From the NCBI GenBank assembly GCA_000337115.1, contig AOIR01000053.1:179650-218169 (forward strand): a stretch of DNA of 38,520 nt, in the 5' to 3' direction. How positions within the stretch are numbered: the stretch's first letter is position 1; each line of letters begins with the position of its first letter. The stretch is from Natrinema thermotolerans DSM 11552 (GTDB lineage Archaea; Halobacteriota; Halobacteria; Halobacteriales; Natrialbaceae). The notes under the pieces were generated by a model. That model had not been told where the DNA came from. It ran no database searches and saw nothing but the letters and a program-made list of their open reading frames with translations. Of the stretch, positions 1-7,343 are shown piece by piece. The position numbers and the translations under genes are program-made.

Positions 1-378
1 CCGGCCGACGGCGACGCTGCGGGTGGTGATCGGGACGAGACGTCGGCTGCGGCCGACGTCGACCCCGCGGCGGCGGTGATGCCGCTCGAGGGACTCGCCG
101 GCGACGGCTCGACGGGGGACAGCGGGACGGACGAGACGCCGGTGACGGCCGAGGGGGACGACACGGCAGAGACCGACGAGACGAGCGAGACCGGCCGGAC
201 GAGCCGGTTCGAGGTCTACGAGGACAGGGGCGGCGAGTGGCGCTGGCGGCTCGTCCACTGGAACGGCAACATCGTCGCCGACAGCGGCGAGGGGTACGCC
301 TCGCGGTCAAACGCCGAACGCGCGGCCAGAAGCGTGATGCGAATCGCGCCGAACGCGACGATCGAGCGCCTCGAGTGA
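1..378 (+). CDS. DUF1508 (YegP-like) domain protein, 5' end missing
   Basis: The reading frame is open from the first base, so the N-terminus lies outside the window; about 125 residues are visible. The first 65 or so are low-complexity and rich in Ala, Asp, Gly, Thr and Glu, typical of a haloarchaeal linker. The last 58 or so form a DUF1508 module: an FEVYED start, a WRWRL strand, GNIVADSGEGY, a conserved Ser/Asn/Ala stretch and a short C-terminal strand. DUF1508 domains are small alpha/beta units, often in tandem, of unknown biochemical role. An internal GTG at 76 could be a start, but the frame upstream has the same composition, so I treat the gene as truncated by the window. It converges on the DUF547 gene 46 nt away. 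Confidence 0.75.
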   Translation, partial: PADGDAAGGDRDETSAAADVDPAAAVMPLEGLAGDGSTGDSGTDETPVTAEGDDTAETDETSETGRTSRFEVYEDRGGEWRWRLVHWNGNIVADSGEGYASRSNAERAARSVMRIAPNATIERLE

Positions 379-424
379 GGGCCGGACCGTCTGCCGACTC
401 GAGCGTCGACCTGCGGGGTCTAGG

Positions 425-1162
425 CTACCGCCGGACCTCGTCGCCCTCGAGATCGACGTCCAACTCGGCGGAGTGATCGACCCGTTCGTATTCGAGCGAG
501 GGGCCGGCGTCGGCCGGGACCGCGTTGTACTCACGGAGAAACGCCACGATCCCGCGGCGGCCGCCGAAGTCGCCGCGATAGCGTCGGAAGAGTCGGGGGA
601 CCGTCGCCGTCTCGGTTTCCCGGTCGTAGCTGACGTTTTCCTCTAAGAACCACTCGATGGCGATGTCGAGTTCCTCGTCGACGTCCTGGGGCGAGTAGAC
701 CGCGATCGGCGGACAGTGATCCGTCGCGTGACTGATCGCGAAGTGGATCCGGGGATCGCAGTCGTCGAGGCGAAACTGCCGTTCGAACGAGGAGGGAAAC
801 GGGCGCGGGAGATAGCCCATTCCCCACGGCAGCTTCGAACTCCGGAGCAGGCCGTGTTCGATGTCGTTGAGACTCAGCCAGACGCCGCCGACGGGGACCC
901 GATCGCGGGCGAAGAACTTCCACGCCTCGAGCAGCCCACCCTCGTGGAGGTCCGGCTCCTCCGACTCCAGCAGGAGCTGGGCGTAGGCGTTGTAACAGTT
1001 GAGCCAGAAGGCGAGTTTCCCCTCGCGGCTGGACAGCGCCCGCTCCAACCGCGACCGATCGATCGTCGCGAGGTGGTCTCGCAACGGCTCGGCGTCGCCC
1101 TCGGTCTTGACCGTATACAGGAGATCGGCCGAGAGGGAAAGGGGATCGAGCTGAGTCGACAT
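425..1162 (-). CDS. DUF547 domain-containing protein
   Basis: This is a 245-aa soluble protein without signal peptide or membrane segment. It matches DUF547: an early KLAFWLNCYNAY block (about residues 48-60), a LNDIEHGLLR helix, and the diagnostic core FAISHATDHCPPIAVYSP around residues 142-160, followed by a basic C-terminal region ending FLREYN. DUF547 is related to transglutaminase/cysteine-peptidase-like folds, and the Cys of the DHCPP segment with nearby His residues could form a nucleophile centre; no activity is established, so the function is open. The ATG at 1162 agrees with family-length N-termini. It is divergent from the AI-2E transporter, with 111 nt between them. Family assignment is good, role unknown. 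Confidence 0.8.
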   Translation of the reverse strand: MSTQLDPLSLSADLLYTVKTEGDAEPLRDHLATIDRSRLERALSSREGKLAFWLNCYNAYAQLLLESEEPDLHEGGLLEAWKFFARDRVPVGGVWLSLNDIEHGLLRSSKLPWGMGYLPRPFPSSFERQFRLDDCDPRIHFAISHATDHCPPIAVYSPQDVDEELDIAIEWFLEENVSYDRETETATVPRLFRRYRGDFGGRRGIVAFLREYNAVPADAGPSLEYERVDHSAELDVDLEGDEVRR

Positions 1163-1273
1163 TCGGCTAGAAATACACGTACCAGCCTCTTGAAGCCGTG
1201 TGACGCCTTGCTACGACAGTCCAGAGTGGCGATACGTTCATGCCGTGGTTTTATGCCAGCGAACGGAGAAATA

Positions 1274-2299
1274 ATGGGCGTGAATATCAGCAAGGGATTT
1301 CTGCTCGTTCTCGTCGGGCTCTTCGCCTATCTCTCCCTGTTGCTCGTGTTGCCGTTCTCCCAGTACGTCCTCGGCGCTATCCTCATCGCGTACGTTCTGT
1401 ATCCGCTCCAGCAACGCCTTGAAGAGCGGGTCGCGCCCCCGATCGCCGCGTTCGCGCTCGTCGGGCTCGCAGTCGCCGGTTTCGTCGTTCCGCTGGTCGT
1501 CATCGTCGCCGCGATCGCCAGCGATGCCCGGCGGCTCCTCGAGCAGGTCAACACCGACTCCATTCAACTCGGCGAACTCGAGCGTGCCATCGAGGAACAG
1601 ACCGGGCAGTCGGTCGATCTCCCGTCGGCGCTGGCCGACGCGGCACAGAACGTCGGGACGATGGTTCTCGAGAGTTCGACCGAGTGGTTCAGCGCGATCA
1701 CCCACACGCTGATCGGGCTCGGGCTCGCGATCTTCCTGCTGTACTACCTTCTCAAGGACGGCAGCAACCTGCTGACGTGGATGCGGGAACTGACGCCGCT
1801 ACCTGACGACGTACAGGACGACTTTTATCAGGAACTGGACGAGGTCATGTGGGCCGTCCTCGCCGGCCACGTCATGATCGCGATCATTCAGGGGACCATC
1901 GCGGGACTGGGACTGCTGGCGACCGGCGTCCCGAACGCGGCGTTCTGGACCGCGATCATGATCGTCCTATCGCTGATCCCACTGATCGGGTCGTTCATGG
2001 TCTGGGGGCCCGCCGTGATCTATCTCTTCCTGATCGAGGAGCCGCTGCTTGCGGTCGCGCTGTTCGTCTACAGCATGATCGTCGTGGGCCTGTCCGACGA
2101 CTATCTCCGCCCCATCCTCGTCGATCGGTACGCGGAACTCAACCCCGCCGTCATCATCCTCGGGGTCCTCGGCGGCGTCTACGCGTTCGGCGTCATGGGG
2201 CTGTTCTACGGGCCCGTCGTCCTCGGCGCGCTGATCGCGGTTCTCGACGTGATGAACGATCACTACGACCGGCTCGAGGACGAGCCCGGGATGCGGTGA
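1274..2299 (+). CDS. AI-2E family transporter (PerM/UPF0118)
   Basis: A 341-aa integral membrane protein with paired hydrophobic helices near the N-terminus (about 8-75), a soluble Glu-rich stretch (about 90-130), then helices to residue 330. The late motif with a conserved Pro and Asp (LSDDYLRPILVDR) and the closing LGGVYAFGVMGLFYGPVV segment are family hallmarks. Members have been linked to autoinducer-2 export or to Na+/H+ antiport; the substrate here cannot be read from sequence. I chose ATG 1274, preceded by a GGAG element; an in-frame ATG at 1253 would add seven residues. Its stop lies 24 nt from the converging HTH regulator gene. Confidence 0.85.
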   Translation: MGVNISKGFLLVLVGLFAYLSLLLVLPFSQYVLGAILIAYVLYPLQQRLEERVAPPIAAFALVGLAVAGFVVPLVVIVAAIASDARRLLEQVNTDSIQLGELERAIEEQTGQSVDLPSALADAAQNVGTMVLESSTEWFSAITHTLIGLGLAIFLLYYLLKDGSNLLTWMRELTPLPDDVQDDFYQELDEVMWAVLAGHVMIAIIQGTIAGLGLLATGVPNAAFWTAIMIVLSLIPLIGSFMVWGPAVIYLFLIEEPLLAVALFVYSMIVVGLSDDYLRPILVDRYAELNPAVIILGVLGGVYAFGVMGLFYGPVVLGALIAVLDVMNDHYDRLEDEPGMR

Positions 2300-2323
2300 T
2301 CGGCGACCGACTCGAGCGAGCCG

Positions 2324-2851
2324 CTACGACGAGTCACCGGTCCCTGCAAGCAGTTCGTCGACGAGCCGCGTGAACCGGTCGACGAGCCGATCGGGAACCG
2401 TCGGCGTCACCGTCGTCAGGAGCCGTCCCGTCGCCTCGGGATCGGCGAGGTCGAGGACGACGCGGTTCCGGTCGTCGTAGCGTTTCTCGACGATGTCGTG
2501 TGCGACGAGCCGATCGACGTGGTACTCGAGGGTGCTGCGTGCGATCCCGAGGTCGTCGGCGATATCGGCCGGCGCGGCGTCCTCGGTCTCCGCCAGTGCG
2601 ACGACGATCTCGCGGGCCGTCTCCCGGCGAAACAGTGCCAGCGCGGCCCGCTCCCACTCGTCGTAGGTCGGCGGATAGTAGTGGGTCCGGCCGTAGAACT
2701 CCTCGCGGACGAGTCGGCCGTCCTCGAGCAGCCGCCGGATGTGGTACTGTATCTGTCCCGGCGCGAACGCCGACTCCCTGACGAGTTCGTTGAAGTGGAC
2801 GCCGGCGTTGTCGTCGACGTGTGCCCGAATTCGCTGTCGCGTGTCGGTCAT
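2324..2851 (-). CDS. Two-domain winged-helix transcriptional regulator
   Basis: A 175-aa protein with two consecutive winged helix-turn-helix modules, an arrangement common in haloarchaeal regulators. The first (about residues 5-60) contains the recognition-type stretch APGQIQYHIRRLLEDGRLV with a wing ending FYGRTHYYP. The second (about 78-135) contains a related IARSTLEYHVDRLVAHDIV helix and a basic wing. The C-terminal 35 residues look helical and may dimerise. There is no sensor domain, so the ligand and targets are unknown; it could regulate itself or the divergent cold-shock gene 170 nt away. The ATG at 2851 has a TATATG-type box about 43 nt upstream, implying a short 5' leader. Confidence 0.8.
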   Translation of the reverse strand: MTDTRQRIRAHVDDNAGVHFNELVRESAFAPGQIQYHIRRLLEDGRLVREEFYGRTHYYPPTYDEWERAALALFRRETAREIVVALAETEDAAPADIADDLGIARSTLEYHVDRLVAHDIVEKRYDDRNRVVLDLADPEATGRLLTTVTPTVPDRLVDRFTRLVDELLAGTGDSS

Positions 2852-2892
2852 ATGAGTCCCCGCAAACCCTGGCGTCGGCTAGCGCCGGGGGG

Positions 2893-2900
2893 CATATAAC
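2893..2900 (-). promoter_or_regulatory. TATA-like box for the HTH regulator gene
   Basis: Read on the minus strand, GTTATATG stands out in an otherwise GC-rich intergenic region and lies about 43 nt before the regulator ATG, which would put transcription start roughly 15 nt upstream of the codon. Visible by eye only. Confidence 0.4.
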
Positions 2901-3021
2901 GGGTGGCTCGCGTTCCCGGCCGCCGAGAACCGCGGCCCGATCCCGGTCCGATCGGGCCGACGGTCGTGGTATCACGACTCTCGGAAGGGTTATCCGTGTA
3001 TTGCTCCTCTCTTTGGTTGTA

Positions 3022-3216
3022 ATGGCGAAAGGCAACGTTGATTTCTTCAACGACACAGGCGGCTACGGTTTCATTTCGACTGAGGATGCGGACGATGACG
3101 TGTTCTTCCACATGGAAGACGTCGGCGGCCCGGACCTCGAGGAAGGCACCGAGATCGAGTTCGACATCGAACAGGCCCCCAAGGGTCCCCGCGCGACGAA
3201 CGTCGTCCGCAACTAA
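3022..3216 (+). CDS. cspA: Cold-shock domain protein (CspA family)
   Basis: A complete 64-aa cold-shock domain, the usual size for haloarchaeal CspA homologues. RNP1-like residues are present as GGYGFIST (15-22) and RNP2 as DVFFHMEDV (26-34), which form the single-stranded nucleic-acid face of the OB-fold barrel. Family members bind RNA or ssDNA and act as RNA chaperones. The protein is strongly acidic, the haloarchaeal adaptation. ATG 3022 gives the canonical MAKGNVDFFN start. The gene stands alone, divergent from an HTH regulator and followed by a T5 tract in a 180-nt spacer before a membrane-protein gene. Confidence 0.95.
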   Translation: MAKGNVDFFNDTGGYGFISTEDADDDVFFHMEDVGGPDLEEGTEIEFDIEQAPKGPRATNVVRN

Positions 3217-3396
3217 CGTCGCCGTCAGTGTCGGTTCGACGGCGCTGTACGACGATTCGATTTTTCGAGACGCTCCGTATCGAGCCGCGGCTCCCGACTC
3301 CGGTGAGTGAGAGCCGAGCCCGACGGTGCGGGGGCGACTCGAGCCCGACACCGAAGCGAATAGGTAGCCACCGGTCCGAGTAGCGGTATCGATCGC

Positions 3397-3744
3397 ATGG
3401 TGCCCGCAATGTCGGTCGCCGAGGGGTGGCTCGACCCGCAACTCGCGCCCGTCCTCGTCGCGATCATCGTGCTGGCCGCGCTCGGGACGACCGCGCTGTT
3501 CGTCGTCGGCGTCGCCGCCTACGCCCGGCGTCGAACGGCTCGCTACTGTTTGATCGCGGTCGTACTGGGTGTGCTTGTCGTCCGGTCGATAACCGGACTG
3601 GGAACCGTCCTCGGGCTCGTCCCGATGACGGTCCATCACCTCGTCGAACACGGCTTCGACTTCCTGATCGCACTCTTGCTTCTCTATGCGGTCTATCGGA
3701 GCGGCACGGCCGGCGACGGCCGAGCCGCCGAGTTCGACGACTAG
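3397..3744 (+). CDS. Small integral membrane protein, function unknown
   Basis: A 115-aa protein with three predicted membrane helices (about 17-41, 50-70 and 87-102) and an acidic C-terminal tail. A polar Arg-rich loop (ARRRTARY) follows helix 1, suggesting that loop is cytoplasmic. A His pair lies just before helix 3 (VHHLVEHGFDF), which in comparable small haloarchaeal membrane proteins might bind metal or haem, but that is speculation. I do not recognise a named family with confidence. Starts at ATG 3397 or 3409 are both possible. It ends 26 nt before the next gene and may be co-transcribed with it. Confidence 0.65.
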   Translation: MVPAMSVAEGWLDPQLAPVLVAIIVLAALGTTALFVVGVAAYARRRTARYCLIAVVLGVLVVRSITGLGTVLGLVPMTVHHLVEHGFDFLIALLLLYAVYRSGTAGDGRAAEFDD

Positions 3745-3770
3745 AAACCCGTCGGGTCCGTACCGCGACC

Positions 3771-4109
3771 ATGCGCGTCCGTCGTTACATCTACGACTCC
3801 GATCGCGCCGCCGACCACGTCGACGACGTCCTCGAGCGGCTCGCCGCCCGCGAGGAATCGATCGACCGACAGGACGTCGCCGCGGCCGCAGACCGGGACG
3901 ACGCGATCCGGGAGGCGATGCTCGCGGTCCGTGAGTCGGTCCGGATCGGTTCGAACCCCGACGAGATCTACGACGAGAACGGGGACCCCGACTTCTCGGC
4001 TGGCGTCCTCATCACCCAGGCACCGACGGGCCGGCGACACCTCTATACCGGTCGGGACGCGCTCGAGGCGCTGTCCGAAGCGACGGGGGCCGATTCCGAC
4101 GGCACGTGA
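3771..4109 (+). CDS. Conserved-looking hypothetical protein, 112 aa
   Basis: A soluble, highly charged protein starting MRVRRYIYDSD. The first two thirds read as amphipathic helices rich in Asp, Glu and Arg (residues 10-60). The final part contains SAGVLITQAPTGRRHLYTGRDALEALS, which looks like a small beta-alpha unit with a Gly/Arg turn. No catalytic motif is visible and I cannot name a family. Codon usage and acidity match the neighbours, supporting a real gene. It lies 26 nt after the membrane-protein gene and 95 nt before the methylthiotransferase, whose own TATA-like box suggests separate transcription. Confidence 0.6.
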   Translation: MRVRRYIYDSDRAADHVDDVLERLAAREESIDRQDVAAAADRDDAIREAMLAVRESVRIGSNPDEIYDENGDPDFSAGVLITQAPTGRRHLYTGRDALEALSEATGADSDGT

Positions 4110-4168
4110 TCGTCGCGTCGACACCGCGTGAACCGATCCCGGAGCCGTGACGACCGGGATCCGTCGGG

Positions 4169-4175
4169 CTTTTGG
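4169..4175 (+). promoter_or_regulatory. TATA-like box for the methylthiotransferase gene
   Basis: A CTTTTGG box ends 30 nt before ATG 4205, the spacing expected of a leaderless or near-leaderless haloarchaeal promoter. It supports the ATG start over the upstream TTG at 4172. Confidence 0.45.
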
Positions 4176-4204
4176 CCTCCCGCGCCCGATGGATCATCGA
4201 ACGG

Positions 4205-5458
4205 ATGGCCCGGTATCACATCGAAACCTACGGCTGCACGTCCAACCGCGGGGAGAGCCGCGAGATCGAGCGGCGACTCCGAGACGCGGGCCACTACCGG
4301 GTCGACGGCCCCGAACAGGCCGACGTCGCCATCCTCAACACCTGTACCGTCGTCGAGAAGACCGAGCGCAACATGCTCCGGCGGGCCGAGGAACTGGCCG
4401 ACGAGACGGCGGATCTCTTCATCACGGGCTGTATGGCCCTGGCCCAGGGCGAGGAGTTCGCGCGGGCCGACGTGGACGGGCAGGTACTGCACTGGGACGA
4501 GGTCCCCGAGGCCGTCACCAACGGCGAGTGTCCGACGACGACCCCCGACGCCGAGCCGATCCTGGACGGCGTCGTGGGTATTCTCCCGATCGCGCGGGGC
4601 TGTATGTCCGACTGTTCGTACTGCATCACCAAGCAGGCCACCGGCAAGATCGACTCCCCCTCGATCGAGGAAAACGTCGAGAAGGCCCGCGCGCTGATCC
4701 ACGCCGGCGCGAAGGAGATCCGCATCACCGGGCAAGACACCGGCGTCTACGGCTGGGACGAGGGCGAGCGCAAGCTTCACCGCCTGCTCGAGCGGATCTG
4801 TGCGATCGAGGGGGACTTCCGGGTGCGCGTGGGGATGGCCAACCCGAAGGGCGTCCACGGCATCCGCGAGGACCTCGCCGACGTCTTCGCCGAAAACGAC
4901 GAACTCTACGACTTCCTGCACGCGCCCGTCCAGTCGGGTAGCGACGACGTCCTCGGGGACATGCGCCGCCAGCACCAGGTCGAGGAGTATCTCGAGGTCG
5001 TCGAGACGTTCGACGACGCCCTGGAGTACTGGACGCTGTCGACGGACTTCATCGTCGGCTTCCCCACCGAGACCGATCACGACCACGCGCAGTCGATGGC
5101 TCTGCTTCGCGAGACCCGGCCGGAAAAGATCAACGTCACGCGCTTTTCGAAGCGGCCCGGCACCGATGCCGCCGAGCTGAAGGGGCTTGGCGGGACGATC
5201 AAGAAGGAACGCTCGAAGGAGATGAGCGAAGTCAAGCGCGAGATCGTCGGCGAGGCCTACGCCGACATGGTCGGCGAGGTCCGCGAGGACTGTCTCGTCG
5301 TCGAGGACGGCACCGCCGATTCGGTGAAGTGTCGTGACTCGGCCTACCGGCAGATAATCGTCCAAAACGCCGACGACTACGGCATAGCGCCCGGCGACTT
5401 CGTCGACCTCGAGATCACGGCCCACGAGACGATGTACGCCTTCGGCGAGCCCGTGTAG
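4205..5458 (+). CDS. tRNA t6A37 methylthiotransferase (e-MtaB type)
   Basis: A 417-aa radical SAM methylthiotransferase that converts N6-threonylcarbamoyladenosine-37 of ANN-decoding tRNAs to the 2-methylthio form. The N-terminal domain carries the auxiliary cluster Cys residues C11 (ETYGC), C47 (NTC) and C76 (TGC). The radical SAM core carries the C-x3-C-x2-C motif at C133, C137 and C140. The later HAPVQSGSDDVL and FIVGFPTET stretches are typical of MiaB/RimO/MtaB proteins. Residues from about 355 form a TRAM-like RNA-binding tail. Archaeal members of this size are e-MtaB/CDKAL1-like, so t6A rather than i6A is the likely substrate. ATG 4205 gives the family start MARYHIETYGC. Confidence 0.93.
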   Translation: MARYHIETYGCTSNRGESREIERRLRDAGHYRVDGPEQADVAILNTCTVVEKTERNMLRRAEELADETADLFITGCMALAQGEEFARADVDGQVLHWDEVPEAVTNGECPTTTPDAEPILDGVVGILPIARGCMSDCSYCITKQATGKIDSPSIEENVEKARALIHAGAKEIRITGQDTGVYGWDEGERKLHRLLERICAIEGDFRVRVGMANPKGVHGIREDLADVFAENDELYDFLHAPVQSGSDDVLGDMRRQHQVEEYLEVVETFDDALEYWTLSTDFIVGFPTETDHDHAQSMALLRETRPEKINVTRFSKRPGTDAAELKGLGGTIKKERSKEMSEVKREIVGEAYADMVGEVREDCLVVEDGTADSVKCRDSAYRQIIVQNADDYGIAPGDFVDLEITAHETMYAFGEPV

Positions 5459-5551
5459 CGAGTCGGTAGCCGACCCGACTCGTACAGACCAATCCTCAGT
5501 TGCCGGGAACCGGCTCTGGGAGCAAAGTGGCTCCGGTGCGTATCAACGAAT

Positions 5552-5917
5552 ATGAACGAGTCAGCCGACCGGCCGACCCGCTGTCCGCGGGAGAAACGGG
5601 ACGGCGAGATGGGCTGTGATCCCTATCGGGTCATGGACCTGCTCAACGACGACGACGCGCGAGCGGTGTATCTGTACGCCGAGGAGCCGACGACGGTAAA
5701 CGAGATCGCCGAGGCGCTGGATCTCCCGCAGTCGACGGCCTATCGGAAGGTCGAGAACTTGGAGGAAGCGGGACTGCTCTCACAGCTCAACGAGCGGTCG
5801 CGGACCGGCATGCCCGCCCATTACACGCAGGCCATGGATCACGTGTCCGTGACCTACGACGATCCGCTCCGGATCGAGTGTGAGTGCAACGGCAGGACGC
5901 TGTACTGTGAACACTGA
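5552..5917 (+). CDS. HTH protein with N- and C-terminal cysteine motifs
   Basis: A 121-aa protein with one winged HTH (about residues 26-90): a LLNDDDARAVYLY helix, then TVNEIAEALDLPQSTAYRKVENLEEAGLL, the ArsR/TrmB-like recognition helix. Five Cys flank it: C11 and C22 before the HTH and C110, C112 and C119 at the extreme C-terminus, where the motif is C-x-C-x6-C-E-H. That arrangement is compatible with metal or redox sensing; this is inference. The gene ends 5 nt before the 3' end of the convergent peroxiredoxin-like gene, so a redox role is attractive but unproven. Similar haloarchaeal HTH proteins exist, targets unknown. Confidence 0.75.
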   Translation: MNESADRPTRCPREKRDGEMGCDPYRVMDLLNDDDARAVYLYAEEPTTVNEIAEALDLPQSTAYRKVENLEEAGLLSQLNERSRTGMPAHYTQAMDHVSVTYDDPLRIECECNGRTLYCEH

Positions 5918-5922
5918 CGGCC

Positions 5923-6402
5923 CTACAGCTCCGCGACGGCGGCCTCGATCTCCTCGCGGGGGAGCGGCGAGATCCAGTCGTCCGCGACGAAGGCGTACTG
6001 GACCTCGCGATCCGCGTCGAGGACGAACGCCGACCGCCACGGCGTCGAGACGTTCGCCATATGGTCGCGGTCGGCCAGCAACTCGAGCGACTCGCTGACC
6101 TCACCGTCGACGTCGGCGAAAAAGCGGAACCCGGGCTCGTCCAGCCAGCGCAGGAACTCGTTTTGTGCGTACGGGCCGTCCCGACTGATCCCGAGGACGG
6201 CGACGTCCTCGAACTCGCCCCAGCCGGCCCGAACGAACTGTTTCCACCAGTTCTGTGCGATCGCGCTGAACGCGAAGCCGGTCGCGATCACGACGCCGCC
6301 ACGCTCGCCAAGCGCCGCGGACAGCGCCGTCGACCGGAACGTCTCGCCGTCACACAACAGCGCCTCGAATGCCGGCACCGTCTCGCCCTCGATCGGTGGC
6401 AT
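5923..6402 (-). CDS. Peroxiredoxin-like (AhpC/TSA fold) protein lacking the peroxidatic Cys
   Basis: A 159-aa thioredoxin-fold protein of AhpC/TSA type: a GETVPAF start, a GVVIATGFAF strand, the NWWKQF helix, the LGISRD strand (about 70-75), a FFADVDGEV turn and a C-terminal FVLDADREVQYAFVADDW strand pair. In catalytic peroxiredoxins the FTFVC-P segment holds the peroxidatic Cys; here the equivalent is FAFSAIAQNWW (43-53) with no Cys. The only Cys is C17, far from that site. It therefore probably does not act as a classical peroxidase; it may be a redox-inactive or chaperone-like relative. Start ATG 6402. It is divergent from a glutaredoxin gene. Confidence 0.75.
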   Translation of the reverse strand: MPPIEGETVPAFEALLCDGETFRSTALSAALGERGGVVIATGFAFSAIAQNWWKQFVRAGWGEFEDVAVLGISRDGPYAQNEFLRWLDEPGFRFFADVDGEVSESLELLADRDHMANVSTPWRSAFVLDADREVQYAFVADDWISPLPREEIEAAVAEL

Positions 6403-6423
6403 ACCCCGAATCGACCGTCGACC

Positions 6424-6480
6424 GACTAAAACCTCCGTGCCGCGGCAGCCTATCGCTCGAGACGGGCACCTACGCTTTTG
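6424..6480. promoter_or_regulatory. Divergent promoter region, peroxiredoxin-like and glutaredoxin genes
   Basis: Two T-rich boxes lie back to back in the 102-nt divergent spacer. On the minus strand GTTTTAGTC (6424-6432) lies 22-30 nt before the peroxiredoxin-like ATG at 6402. On the plus strand CTTTTG (6475-6480) ends 24 nt before the glutaredoxin ATG at 6505. Both spacings fit leaderless transcripts. A shared regulator binding between them is possible but not visible. Confidence 0.5.
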
Positions 6481-6504
6481 TCGCCGCGACCCGAACGGGC
6501 AGGT

Positions 6505-6741
6505 ATGGTTACCCTGTACCAACTCGAGGGCTGTCCGTACTGCGAACTCGTCGCCGACCGCCTCGACGAACTCGACGTCGAGTACGACAGCGTCTGGGTC
6601 GAAGGACTCCACTCGAAACGCAACGAGGTCAAGCGCGTCTCCGGCCAGCGACAGGTCCCGGTCATCGTCGACGAGGACCGTGGGATCACGATGGCCGAGT
6701 CCGAGCGGATCGTCGACTATCTCGACGCGACCTACGCCTGA
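6505..6741 (+). CDS. Glutaredoxin-like protein (CPYC)
   Basis: A 78-aa glutaredoxin/GST-N-terminal fold. The dithiol active site CPYC is at residues 10-13 (LEGCPYCELV). The cis-Pro is in RQVPVIVDED, and the C-terminal MAESERIVDYLDATYA resembles the GST-N/glutaredoxin helix that binds the gamma-glutamyl end of glutathione-type thiols. Many haloarchaea use gamma-glutamylcysteine rather than glutathione, so it may be a reductase for protein or gamma-Glu-Cys mixed disulfides; that is inference. ATG 6505 sits at leaderless spacing from a CTTTTG box. It is divergent from a peroxiredoxin-like gene, suggesting a shared redox context. Confidence 0.88.
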   Translation: MVTLYQLEGCPYCELVADRLDELDVEYDSVWVEGLHSKRNEVKRVSGQRQVPVIVDEDRGITMAESERIVDYLDATYA

Positions 6742-6762
6742 GACGGGTTGCTGTACCGATTT

Positions 6763-6799
6763 ACCGGTGCAACTGTAGAGCGGTCGCAGTTGCACCGGT
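6763..6799. repeat. Perfect 13-bp inverted repeat between convergent genes
   Basis: ACCGGTGCAACTG (6763-6775) is exactly mirrored by CAGTTGCACCGGT (6787-6799) across an 11-nt spacer, centred in the 95-nt gap between the glutaredoxin and cupin stops. There is no T-tract beside it. It could fold as a bidirectional terminator or 3'-end stabiliser, or serve as a protein-binding palindrome; the sequence alone cannot decide. Confidence 0.85.
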
Positions 6800-6836
6800 A
6801 CTGACATACAGGAGACCGTATGGGAACCCCGCCTCG

Positions 6837-7241
6837 CTACTCCTCGTCGAGCCCGTGGGGATCCAGCCCCGGGTCCTCGACCGCAGGTGCGCCGATCGCG
6901 AGAACGACGCCTTCCTCGTCGCCGACGTTGCGGTGGCCGTGGCCGACCTCCGGCTTGGCGACCCAGAACGTTCCGGGGCCCGCGTCGACGTACTCCGCCT
7001 CGCCCGAGCGACCGAGTTTCAGCGAGAACTCCCCCTCGAGGACGTAGTATAACTCCTCCTGCTCGGCGTGGGCGTGATACTGGATCTCCTCGCCGGGCTC
7101 GAAGTACCACAGCTTCAGGTTGACCGCGTCGGTGTCGAAGAAGTCATCGAGCGCGCGGATCCGCAGGTCCGGCGGGATTTCCTCGACCTCGGAGAGATCG
7201 GTCATCGGGACATCGTCGGTGTGGACAACGTCGTAGTCCAT
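6837..7241 (-). CDS. Cupin domain protein
   Basis: A 134-aa single-domain cupin. Motif 1 is visible as YHAHAEQEELYYVLEG (residues 55-70), with metal ligands H56, H58 and E62 or E63; motif 2 is PEVGHGHRN around residues 97-105. It is therefore a likely metal-binding beta-barrel. The substrate is unknown, since cupins range from isomerases to dioxygenases and sensors. ATG 7241 gives MDYDVVHTDDVP, whereas an earlier in-frame codon would add a basic, non-conserved stretch, so I rejected it. The gene converges on the glutaredoxin gene across a perfect inverted repeat and lies 102 nt from the HIT hydrolase on the same strand. Confidence 0.82.
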   Translation of the reverse strand: MDYDVVHTDDVPMTDLSEVEEIPPDLRIRALDDFFDTDAVNLKLWYFEPGEEIQYHAHAEQEELYYVLEGEFSLKLGRSGEAEYVDAGPGTFWVAKPEVGHGHRNVGDEEGVVLAIGAPAVEDPGLDPHGLDEE

Positions 7242-7343
7242 GCTACCGTATGGCACTACCGGGACCAAAAGCGTCCGGTCGTCCCGCACGGATTGCTGGC
7301 TCTCCGAAAGCGCCCGTTCGCGACCGCCCTCGAGCCGTCGTCG

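Noticed and set aside
716-1273. Upstream extension of the AI-2E transporter frame
   Set aside because: It would run antisense to the DUF547 gene and encode a non-membrane, Arg/Glu-rich sequence; the family starts at 1274 (or 1253).
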